Part shown: positions 1 to 6,699 of the stretch, in pieces
How the letters are laid out: each line of letters begins with the position of its first letter
How positions within the stretch are numbered: the first letter of the stretch is position 1
Assembly: GCA_030425045.1 (NCBI GenBank)
Contig: JAUHVL010000024.1
Location: forward strand, 1-50,096
Length of the DNA: 50,096 bases
Reading direction: 5' to 3'
Source: a bacterium
GTDB taxonomy: Bacteria; Bdellovibrionota; Bacteriovoracia; Bacteriovoracales; Bacteriovoracaceae
Position numbers and translations under genes: made by a program
Notes under the pieces: model-generated
What the model was told of the DNA's origin: nothing
The model's database searches: none
The model's input: only the letters and a program-made list of their open reading frames with translations

Positions 1-1
1 T

Positions 2-595
2 CCACCTAAACAAGAAGGACAACTACGAGATTTAATGGCCCAGATAGATTCAATTGAAGGGTATAACCCCTTTGTTGTTATTTTTCAGGCGAGCTGGACT
101 AGCGAATATTTAAAAAGTCATTTTGGTTATGAGAGGATCATGGGAAATAAAGACCCTTTTTATCTCGATACACTATTAGATTTTTGTAAGGCCTATGAAG
201 AAAATGAGGGACGAAATAAATCTCATGCAAAGACAGCATCAAAAGATGTCGTTGAGAAAAGAGTTTATATCGATAAGTATTCTCCGATCTCTGATGTTGA
301 ATATGCTGTTGGTATCAATCTTCATAGTTTTACCGAGTCTTATTTTAAGTTTCAATGTAAAGAAACTCTGCCTCTTTGGTCTATTTATTTTCTAGATTGG
401 CCACTTGATGTCTGCCTAACCGTGGTAGAAGAGCTAAAAGAAAATGAGTGGAAATTAAAAGATCATCATCAATATATGGCCCTGATTCATCGTATTGGAG
501 AGAAAGAAAAAGCCGAGTTTCGTCGGCAAATTAACGATACGATTTATAAGGCCATGAAGGCCAAAGAAGAAGCCGCAAATAAAAAGAAGAGCTAA
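2..595 (+). CDS. Hypothetical protein, truncated by the left window edge
   Basis: The frame is open from base 2, well before the first internal ATG at 35, so the gene very probably starts outside the window and only its last about 197 codons are seen. I do not recognise the family. The visible part is soluble-looking, rich in aromatic residues in the middle (a stretch with several Trp, Tyr and Phe around codons 120-145) and ends in a Lys/Glu/Ala-rich, probably helical tail. No signal peptide or membrane segment is visible in the part present. Its TAA stop (593-595) directly abuts the stop codon of the convergent gene that begins at 596, leaving no room for a terminator. Confidence 0.7.
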   Translation, partial: PPKQEGQLRDLMAQIDSIEGYNPFVVIFQASWTSEYLKSHFGYERIMGNKDPFYLDTLLDFCKAYEENEGRNKSHAKTASKDVVEKRVYIDKYSPISDVEYAVGINLHSFTESYFKFQCKETLPLWSIYFLDWPLDVCLTVVEELKENEWKLKDHHQYMALIHRIGEKEKAEFRRQINDTIYKAMKAKEEAANKKKS

Positions 596-1141
596 TTAGA
601 GACCCTGTAGTCCTTTTTTGAGTCCCTCATCTTCTGCGTTGATAAACCATACTGATAAGAGCTTTTTAGCAAACCCTTTTTGAACGATAGGTTTTTGCAT
701 TATATTTTTAATTTTATATTCGAGACGATCATCGAAGAAGGTTAACTCAATGGAGTCATTTTTCTCCATATCTTGAATAGAGTTTTTAAAAGTATCAATC
801 GACTTTTGATGTTTTTTCAATTCTTCTTTAGAAAGAGATCTTGAAAACGCCTCTTGCCAGCCATCATTAAGTTTATTTTTGTCCACACTTCTTACAAAAT
901 GCATTTTTAAAAATTTTGGTGCAGGAATTGAGAGTATTTTTTTAATATCTGTTGATTTTTCAGTTAGATAAAGTGAGCCAACATAAACTTTAACTTTTAA
1001 CCAGGTTGCCTTTCTTATACCGGCGCCATTTAAAACGAGTTCTTTGTTTTGAACTGTCTTTGTCGGCGCAATATCGACATTGGCAAGTTTAAGTGCATAG
1101 GTATTAGTCATAAAAAATAAACATAAAAGAATTGTTTTCAT
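596..1141 (-). CDS. Secreted chalcone isomerase-like protein, fourth gene of the putative ceramide operon
   Basis: A 181-residue protein with a signal peptide (cleavage likely after TYA near residue 16) followed by one chalcone-isomerase-like domain. Visible family traits are the early NGAGIR stretch followed by a KVKVYVGSLYL strand, a central LKMHFVRSVD strand and the C-terminal SVWFINAEDEGLKKGLQG ending, the usual close of this family. Bacterial members are not chalcone isomerases; the fold also includes plant fatty-acid-binding proteins. It lies 13 bp downstream of the SDR gene in the same direction, so it is probably cotranscribed with the sphingolipid genes. Inference: a periplasmic lipid- or acyl-chain-binding protein serving that pathway. 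Family assignment is good; function is unknown. Confidence 0.82.
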   Translation of the reverse strand: MKTILLCLFFMTNTYALKLANVDIAPTKTVQNKELVLNGAGIRKATWLKVKVYVGSLYLTEKSTDIKKILSIPAPKFLKMHFVRSVDKNKLNDGWQEAFSRSLSKEELKKHQKSIDTFKNSIQDMEKNDSIELTFFDDRLEYKIKNIMQKPIVQKGFAKKLLSVWFINAEDEGLKKGLQGL

Positions 1142-1154
1142 CTTTTCACCTTTT

Positions 1155-2111
1155 TTAAATCCATTTTCGTTTTAAATAATCATCAAATGTGATTTTTATT
1201 GTTTCTTTCAAGTCCCATTCATAAGTTACTTTTAACTTTTCTATTGATTTATCGTTTTCACAAATCCAAGAGGGCTCAGCTAATTCATTAATTTTGTCAG
1301 GAGTGAGTCTAAAGTCAAAAGGTAACCACTTAAGAAGGTTGGCGATCATCTTTAAAAAGCCTAAGGGCATCGGCAAATAAAGGGGGAGGATACCCATACA
1401 AGAAGAGATCTCATCGATAATTTCTTCAAACGTGATTATGCGATGGTGACTGATAAAATAATCCTCAACTCCGCTCCTTCTTTTATTCATCGCTTTAATA
1501 ATGGCGTCCACCAAATCATAGACACAAACAAAACTATATCGATTGTGAAGAGCATTAGCTCCTGCTGTTAAAATAATTTTTGATTTGACCATTTTATAAA
1601 TATCTAAAATGGCAGGATCTCCAGGACCAATAATCATTGGCGGGCGAATGATGGTATTGGACCAAGTTTCATTTAATAAAGATTCTGCATCTTTTTTTGA
1701 TCTTCCGTAATCAGAGACTGGAGTGAGAGGCATTTTCTCATTTTTTACTCCGGGGCCCGCTGCCGCTAGTGATGAAATAAAAATAAAATTTAACTGGGTG
1801 TATTTTTTATTAAGATCATTAATCAGCTGTTTTGTTGCTAGCTTATTGATCTTAGTAAAATCATCCTCATTAAAGCTGTGAACAATACCGGCCACATGAA
1901 TGACACAGTCGAGATCAGTTGGAAGTTCATCTATCCAGTCATTTGACTGTGAATGGTTTAAACTGCCCTTGATTGAAATAAGTTCGAGACCTTCATCTTG
2001 TAATTTTTTATCGTTTCTTACTAGACCATAAACATCATGACCTAGTGTTTTTAATTTTCGACAGAGATGAGACCCAACAAAGCCAGTCGCCCCCGTGACA
2101 AAGACTTTCAT
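1155..2111 (-). CDS. cerR: Extended SDR, NAD-dependent epimerase/dehydratase family; candidate ceramide reductase (CerR)
   Basis: A 318-residue extended short-chain dehydrogenase. The N-terminal nucleotide-binding motif TGATGFVG lies at residues 6-13, an SS pair at 113-114 sits at the end of the fourth strand, and the catalytic Tyr135-x3-Lys139 lies in DYGRSKK. Its start overlaps the stop of the upstream acyltransferase gene by 4 bp (ATGA), which indicates translational coupling. In the bacterial ceramide pathway known from Caulobacter, an enzyme of this family (CerR) reduces oxo-ceramide to dihydroceramide. The order spt, GNAT acyltransferase, SDR makes that role likely here. By sequence alone it could also be a nucleotide-sugar or sterol-type SDR; the context is what decides. 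Confidence 0.8.
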   Translation of the reverse strand: MKVFVTGATGFVGSHLCRKLKTLGHDVYGLVRNDKKLQDEGLELISIKGSLNHSQSNDWIDELPTDLDCVIHVAGIVHSFNEDDFTKINKLATKQLINDLNKKYTQLNFIFISSLAAAGPGVKNEKMPLTPVSDYGRSKKDAESLLNETWSNTIIRPPMIIGPGDPAILDIYKMVKSKIILTAGANALHNRYSFVCVYDLVDAIIKAMNKRRSGVEDYFISHHRIITFEEIIDEISSCMGILPLYLPMPLGFLKMIANLLKWLPFDFRLTPDKINELAEPSWICENDKSIEKLKVTYEWDLKETIKITFDDYLKRKWI

Positions 2112-3220
2112 AACGTACCTTGGTACAAGCGATACTTCTTATAAACTTCACTACCATAGGTAAAAAGAGGTTTATTCATATTGTGATTATCTTCTAAAAT
2201 CCAACTACATTCACAATCTTTATAATGTGTTTTGACTGCTTCTTCTCTGATTTTTTGTAGTAAGAGACTTGAAAGACCAATTTTTTGGTATTTTTGCTTT
2301 ACTCCCATGATAGGGATTCTCATTCTATTGGTATATTTCTTATGATTTAGTAATTTAAAAATACCAAAGGGAAGCAGGTTACCTGAAGGGTTTTTTATAA
2401 GCACTTGATTGATATCGGGAAGGGCCACCAGCATACCAGCTGCTTCACCATTTACTTCAGCAATCAAAGCAAGGTTTTCCTGAGCAATCATTTTCAAATC
2501 ATTGGCCGTATGTCGAAATTCATTTTCTGTCATGGGGACAAATCCCCAGTTATTTTCCCAAGCATCATTATAGATATCGAGCATGATTTCGACTTCTCTG
2601 GCCCACATTTTTTTATTTAAATAACGGTAAGTAATGCTATGTCTTTTTTCAGCCCGCGCTGCAATTTTATTGATAATTTCAGGGACTTCACTATTGGTTG
2701 GGAGTCTGTGGGCAAAAAGATCTTTTGCCTTTTTTAATCCTTCATCTTCAAATTGTTTGAGATAGTATTTTGGATTATAGGTCATCATGACTTGAGGTGG
2801 ATCATCAAAACCTTCAATTAATAGACCTGCTTCATAATTGGTAGAGGGATTAGCCGGCCCTATCACTTCATTTAAATTTTGATTTCTTAGCCACGTCTTT
2901 GCTGTTTCAAATAAAAGGTGTGATACCTCGCTATCATCAATGCATTCATAAAAACCAAAAAAACCAACATTAACATTATGATATTTATTATAAGCATTAT
3001 TTTTTATAGCGCTAATACGACCGACAATCTCATTGTTTTTTAAAGCTATCCATGAACACATTTCTCCCGTTTCATAAAAAGGATGTTTCTTACTAAGGAT
3101 ATCTTTTTGAGCTATCTTTAACTGTGGAACCCAGTTCTTATCATTTTTATAAATCTTCCAGGAAAGATTTATAAAGTCATTTAAATCTTTTTTGCTTGTG
3201 ACTTCTTTAATTTGAATCAT
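2108..3220 (-). CDS. bcerS: GNAT-fold acyltransferase; candidate bacterial ceramide synthase (bCerS)
   Basis: A 370-residue soluble protein of the long GNAT-related family often labelled only as N-acetyltransferase. Typical features are an N-terminal half with the GPANPSTNYEAGLLIEGFD block (about residues 121-139) and MMTYNPKYYLKQFE just after it, then NWGFVPMTENEF and a C-terminal GNAT acyl-CoA-loop-like segment IMGVKQKYQKIGLSSLL. Enzymes of this type N-acylate 3-ketodihydrosphingosine in the bacterial ceramide pathway, an independent solution to eukaryotic ceramide synthase. The gene begins 3 bp after the spt stop and overlaps the SDR gene by 4 bp, so all three are one transcription unit. 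I am fairly sure of the family; the substrate is inferred from context. Confidence 0.78.
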   Translation of the reverse strand: MIQIKEVTSKKDLNDFINLSWKIYKNDKNWVPQLKIAQKDILSKKHPFYETGEMCSWIALKNNEIVGRISAIKNNAYNKYHNVNVGFFGFYECIDDSEVSHLLFETAKTWLRNQNLNEVIGPANPSTNYEAGLLIEGFDDPPQVMMTYNPKYYLKQFEDEGLKKAKDLFAHRLPTNSEVPEIINKIAARAEKRHSITYRYLNKKMWAREVEIMLDIYNDAWENNWGFVPMTENEFRHTANDLKMIAQENLALIAEVNGEAAGMLVALPDINQVLIKNPSGNLLPFGIFKLLNHKKYTNRMRIPIMGVKQKYQKIGLSSLLLQKIREEAVKTHYKDCECSWILEDNHNMNKPLFTYGSEVYKKYRLYQGTL

Positions 3221-3223
3221 GAT

Positions 3224-4423
3224 TTACATGGTTTCTGGAATTTCAAATTCTTTTTTTGCTTTTGCAAAGACTTCAAGAACTTTTGTGAGCTCGTCTTTTC
3301 TATGACTGGCCATATAACTTGTTCTTATGAGTGATTCACCTTTTGGTACGGCAGGAGGTAAAACAGGAGTTGCAAAAACACCATTTTCTTTCAAGTAGTT
3401 CGTCACTTGAAGTGATTTCATTTCATCACCAATAAAGATGGGGATGATCGGCGTTTCAGAGTTGTAGGTGTAAAAGCCTAAAGACTTAAAACCTTTTCTC
3501 ATATAATTAACATTTTCCCATAATCTTTCATGAATCGTATTATCGCTAGCGATAACATCAAGACACGCGCTTACAGTGGCAACAGCAGAAGGTGGCATAG
3601 CGGCAGAGAACATAAATGATCTTGCGGTATGCTTTATATAATCGATCAGCTCACTTTCACCTGAAATAACTCCACCGATTGAAGCAAAAGATTTAGAGAA
3701 CGTACCCATATTTAAATGAACATCTTTGGCCACTCCAAAATGGTTCATCGTTCCGGATCCTCTTTCTCCCATTACTCCAATTCCATGAGCATCGTCGAGA
3801 TAGATATGGGCCCCATATTTTTTAGATAGTTCAACAACTTCTGGTAACTTTAAGATTTCACCGGTCATAGAGAAAACACCATCGGCCACAATCCAAACAT
3901 TTTTGAACCGGCTAATATTTTCTTCGAGAACTTGTTCCAAGCTTTCCATATTATTATGCTTGTACTTAAAAGTTGGGCCTAGTGCTAATCTTGAAGCATC
4001 AACAATAGAAGCATGATTTTCACTATCAAAAACAAGACAATCTTTGGGACCACAGATTGAACTAATTGAACCAAGGTTTGTCTGCATACCTGTTGAGAAA
4101 ACTAATGCTTTTTCATGGCCTAAATATTTTGCAAGTTTTTCTTCAAGTTCTTCATGTAATGATAAGTTACCATTGAGAAATCTTGATCCGGTACAACCTG
4201 TTCCAAACTTTTCAATCGCTTTAATTGTTTTTTCTATAACGTAAGGATGATGAGTTAGACCTAAATAATTATTTGATCCAATCATAATCTGATCAATTCC
4301 ATCCACAGAAACCACTGTTCCCTCTGAGTCTTCAATTGATCTAAAAAAAGGATATAAATCCTGTTGGCGCAGAAAATTCGCTTTTTGGAGGTAGTGATAG
4401 CCTCTCAGTGTATCAACTTGCAT
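3224..4423 (-). CDS. spt: Alpha-oxoamine synthase; candidate serine palmitoyltransferase (Spt)
   Basis: A 399-residue PLP enzyme of the serine palmitoyltransferase / AONS / KBL family. The Schiff-base lysine is Lys244 in GTFSKSFASIGG. His137 (ENHASIVD) would stack on the PLP ring, and Asp211-Ala-His213 (LDDAHGIGVMG) would bind the pyridine nitrogen and O3. The FSKSFASIGG form resembles bacterial Spt. No bioA, bioB, bioD or tdh is nearby; instead the next two genes match the remaining steps of ceramide synthesis. Spt condenses L-serine with an acyl thioester to 3-ketodihydrosphingosine. It is the first gene of a four-gene minus-strand operon, with a candidate promoter and dyad at 4460-4490. 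An 8-amino-7-oxononanoate synthase is the main alternative. Confidence 0.85.
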   Translation of the reverse strand: MQVDTLRGYHYLQKANFLRQQDLYPFFRSIEDSEGTVVSVDGIDQIMIGSNNYLGLTHHPYVIEKTIKAIEKFGTGCTGSRFLNGNLSLHEELEEKLAKYLGHEKALVFSTGMQTNLGSISSICGPKDCLVFDSENHASIVDASRLALGPTFKYKHNNMESLEQVLEENISRFKNVWIVADGVFSMTGEILKLPEVVELSKKYGAHIYLDDAHGIGVMGERGSGTMNHFGVAKDVHLNMGTFSKSFASIGGVISGESELIDYIKHTARSFMFSAAMPPSAVATVSACLDVIASDNTIHERLWENVNYMRKGFKSLGFYTYNSETPIIPIFIGDEMKSLQVTNYLKENGVFATPVLPPAVPKGESLIRTSYMASHRKDELTKVLEVFAKAKKEFEIPETM

Positions 4424-4459
4424 AAATGGCCCTTAAGTTATTAAAAAAACTAGTTGGTT

Positions 4460-4490
4460 TTTGTAACTTCATTGACCAACTTAGTCAATG
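4460..4490 (-). promoter_or_regulatory. Candidate promoter with overlapping dyad upstream of the spt operon
   Basis: On the minus strand a TTGACT box (4488-4483) is followed after 17 bp by TACAAA (4465-4460), which would start transcription about 30 bp before the spt ATG. The -35 box lies inside a perfect inverted repeat, CATTGAC-N7-GTCAATG (4470-4490), of the kind bound by a dimeric repressor. The plus strand of the same dyad also carries TTGACC facing the divergent gene at 4550, so one protein could control both sides. Both reads are by eye. Confidence 0.42.
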
Positions 4491-4549
4491 TATCCAGTAT
4501 TTTTTACTCTAGCTATTAAGAGTTTTCAGTAACTTACCGATTAGTAAGG

Positions 4550-5218
4550 GTGAAAAGTCTTATAACTCTAATCATTTATCTTTGTGGTTTTTTACAGGCC
4601 CATGCTGGTGAGTCTTGTAGTTTTGTCATTAATGAAGTTTTTGGAATCAATAGCGATATTCGGCTGAGTAGAATTGTTTTAGAAGGTAGTGGAGCGGTAA
4701 AAGGAATTAAGTTAAGAGGTTTCGTTGAGAGCAAAATTGGTGAGCAGGAAGTTGGTTATTTAGACTACGAGATGATTGATGATTTTTCTTTGTCGATTAA
4801 TCATATTGAAGTTGAAGGTTATGCCAGGCAAAGGGGATTACAGCACCGACTTTTTGAAGAACTTATTGCAAGAAACCCTGAGGTCACACGTATTAAATCA
4901 TTTTTTGATGAAACAAATAGTATTATATTTCACCGTAAACTCATTGAACTCATTGATCCCGATTATCCTATTGAAAGAGACCATTCTGTTATTGCCATTG
5001 GAAATGAGCTCACGAAATGTTGTAGTGAGAAGTTTCATAAACTAAGTAAAAAAGAAAAAGATGACATTGTTGAAAAGGCGGTAAAAGTGACACCTGCTTA
5101 TAAATCTCGCATAAAGGTAGGTTTCGATTTATGCCCCGATGAGTGGGATTATGAGTTTCGTTCAAACTCTATTTTTCCGGGTATGAAGATTATACTTTGG
5201 TCTTGTAAAACTAAGTGA
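4550..5218 (+). CDS. Secreted protein with a GNAT-like core
   Basis: A 222-residue protein read from a GTG start directly behind an AAGG stretch, so the start is not certain. It begins with a clear signal peptide (MKS, a hydrophobic core, then AHA-G). Residues about 88-125 look like the core of a GNAT acetyltransferase: a beta strand, then EGYARQRGLQHRLFEELIAR (acyl-CoA loop and helix), a strand, and DETNSIIFHRKL, matching the N-x-x-x-x-x-x-Y/H region. Export would be odd for a CoA-dependent enzyme, so it may have lost that activity or the domain call may be wrong. It is divergent from spt and ends inside the convergent tpm gene (8 bp overlap). Confidence 0.65.
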   Translation: MKSLITLIIYLCGFLQAHAGESCSFVINEVFGINSDIRLSRIVLEGSGAVKGIKLRGFVESKIGEQEVGYLDYEMIDDFSLSINHIEVEGYARQRGLQHRLFEELIARNPEVTRIKSFFDETNSIIFHRKLIELIDPDYPIERDHSVIAIGNELTKCCSEKFHKLSKKEKDDIVEKAVKVTPAYKSRIKVGFDLCPDEWDYEFRSNSIFPGMKIILWSCKTK

Positions 5219-5846
5219 TTTTATAAATATTTTGAATGACTTCTATCCCGAGATCTTCCATTTTTTTAGGAACTTTCTCAGTTTTATGACCATCTAGAAG
5301 AGAAATATTTTTATTTTTAAAAAGTTCTTCCACTTCTTTTCTACTGACATTAAATGGTGGGCCATCGACTTTAGTTTGGTCGTACTCAATAGTGAGTAAC
5401 AGGGATTGAAATCCTGGGAATAAAGAATTTAATTTAGCGACATAGTCTCTTCTCATTTTCTCAGGTAAGGCAATTAAAGACGCTCTATCATAGATTGCCT
5501 GGCAATTTTCAAAGAGATTTTCATCTAGCTCGAAAAGATCTCCGCAGTAAATTGTACAGTTTTCTGCCGTAAAAACTTTGAAGTTTTTAATTTCACTAAT
5601 AGTATGCTGTATATTTTGTTCTTCAAAAAAAGAAAGTATGGCCTTTTCAGATAACTCAACACCATAAAGGTAAAATCCTTGTTCCATGAGCCAAACCATG
5701 TCTTTTGATTTCCCACAGAGAGGGAGAAAGATTCTTTCAAAGGGGGGTAATTTTTTTATATGATTGATGAGGTGTTGGTTATAGTTTTCTTGATGAAAGC
5801 CAATTTTGTTGTCTTTCCATCTTTCATGCCAAAATTCTGGATTCAT
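5211..5846 (-). CDS. tpm: Thiopurine S-methyltransferase family protein (Tpm)
   Basis: A 211-residue cytosolic class I SAM-dependent methyltransferase. It has the family signature near the N-terminus (FWHERWKDNKIGFHQENYN) and the SAM-binding segment RIFLPLCGKSKDMVWLMEQG followed by YGVELSEKAI. Later CQAIYDRASLIALPEKMR corresponds to the DRxxLxALP motif of bacterial Tpm. Bacterial members methylate thiopurines and can volatilise selenium or tellurium compounds; the natural substrate is unclear. Its start overlaps the stop of the upstream PilZ gene by 4 bp, so the two are probably cotranscribed. Its 3' end overlaps the convergent secreted-protein gene by 8 bp. Confidence 0.9.
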   Translation of the reverse strand: MNPEFWHERWKDNKIGFHQENYNQHLINHIKKLPPFERIFLPLCGKSKDMVWLMEQGFYLYGVELSEKAILSFFEEQNIQHTISEIKNFKVFTAENCTIYCGDLFELDENLFENCQAIYDRASLIALPEKMRRDYVAKLNSLFPGFQSLLLTIEYDQTKVDGPPFNVSRKEVEELFKNKNISLLDGHKTEKVPKKMEDLGIEVIQNIYKIT

Positions 5847-6634
5847 ACTTTTTTCTTTTTATCGTTTTTAAGCATAATTTTTCTGATTTCAACACCTTTT
5901 GCTTCAAGGTTTATGGCCTTACATAATTTAACATCGAGCACTTTATCGATATCTAAAAAGGCCATGCCAACTTTAACTTCATCATTATGCTTATTGTCTC
6001 TGTGAGACATAATTTTTACTTTTGGGATTTCAAAAATCTCACTATTTAACCTCAGGATACATTTTTTAAACTCTTTACCTTTGGGATAATTCTCTAATTC
6101 TTCTTTAGTGACACAAAAAGAAGAACCACCGGCTGATATATCATAACAATCGAGAACAACGTTTTCTGATACTTTTAGTTTGATTTTGGTAAAAGGCCCA
6201 GCATCGAGACGATAGTCTTTTCTTTGAACCGTTTGGTAAATGGTGAGCTGGGTAGGAATATAATAAAGGCTTTGTTCAGCTTCAAACTCTAAGGCCGCAT
6301 GGGTAAAAAAATTATTTTCACCATCACTAAATTTAGCAAATATCTTTTTACCTGTGAGTTTACTTTTAGAGATCAGTTTAAGCAGACCTTTTGACTTAAG
6401 ATAGATTCTTCCTTCGTCAGCGTTAAAACTTTCAAAATTATATTCTTCAAGTTTATTTTCGTTACCGCCCTCAGGCCAAATTTGAATCTGTCTCTTGTCT
6501 TTACAAACACTTTCTAAGATAGGCTTAGTATTAGCAGCAGATATCTGAGTGAAATAGTGTTTTTTATTAGGGTCATGTTGATTTTTTGCCATGAGACTAT
6601 TGTACTTTTTATTTAAAAAAAGCCAATGGTGCAT
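5843..6634 (-). CDS. PilZ-domain protein, putative c-di-GMP effector
   Basis: A 263-residue protein with a YcgR-like N-terminal half and a C-terminal PilZ domain. Both c-di-GMP-binding motifs are intact: Arg138-x3-Arg142 (QRKDYRLD) and Asp165-x-Ser167-x2-Gly170 (DISAGG). The tail is strongly basic (KNDKKKKV). It has no signal peptide or transmembrane segment, so it acts in the cytosol. The start is uncertain: ATG at 6634 gives the longest form, while the internal ATG at codon 15 would remove an aromatic-rich lead-in; neither has a clear ribosome site. It overlaps tpm by 4 bp and is divergent from pepN. Confidence 0.82.
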   Translation of the reverse strand: MHHWLFLNKKYNSLMAKNQHDPNKKHYFTQISAANTKPILESVCKDKRQIQIWPEGGNENKLEEYNFESFNADEGRIYLKSKGLLKLISKSKLTGKKIFAKFSDGENNFFTHAALEFEAEQSLYYIPTQLTIYQTVQRKDYRLDAGPFTKIKLKVSENVVLDCYDISAGGSSFCVTKEELENYPKGKEFKKCILRLNSEIFEIPKVKIMSHRDNKHNDEVKVGMAFLDIDKVLDVKLCKAINLEAKGVEIRKIMLKNDKKKKV

Positions 6635-6699
6635 ATAGTTATATTTTTAATATTAGGGAGTTTAGGGCATACTAGCACGCTAATTAAAAGGGAGTTATT

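Noticed and set aside
3224-4423. Reading the PLP enzyme as biotin-synthesis BioF or as KBL
   Set aside because: No bio or tdh genes are near, and the next two genes fit ceramide synthesis. The alternative is not excluded by sequence alone.
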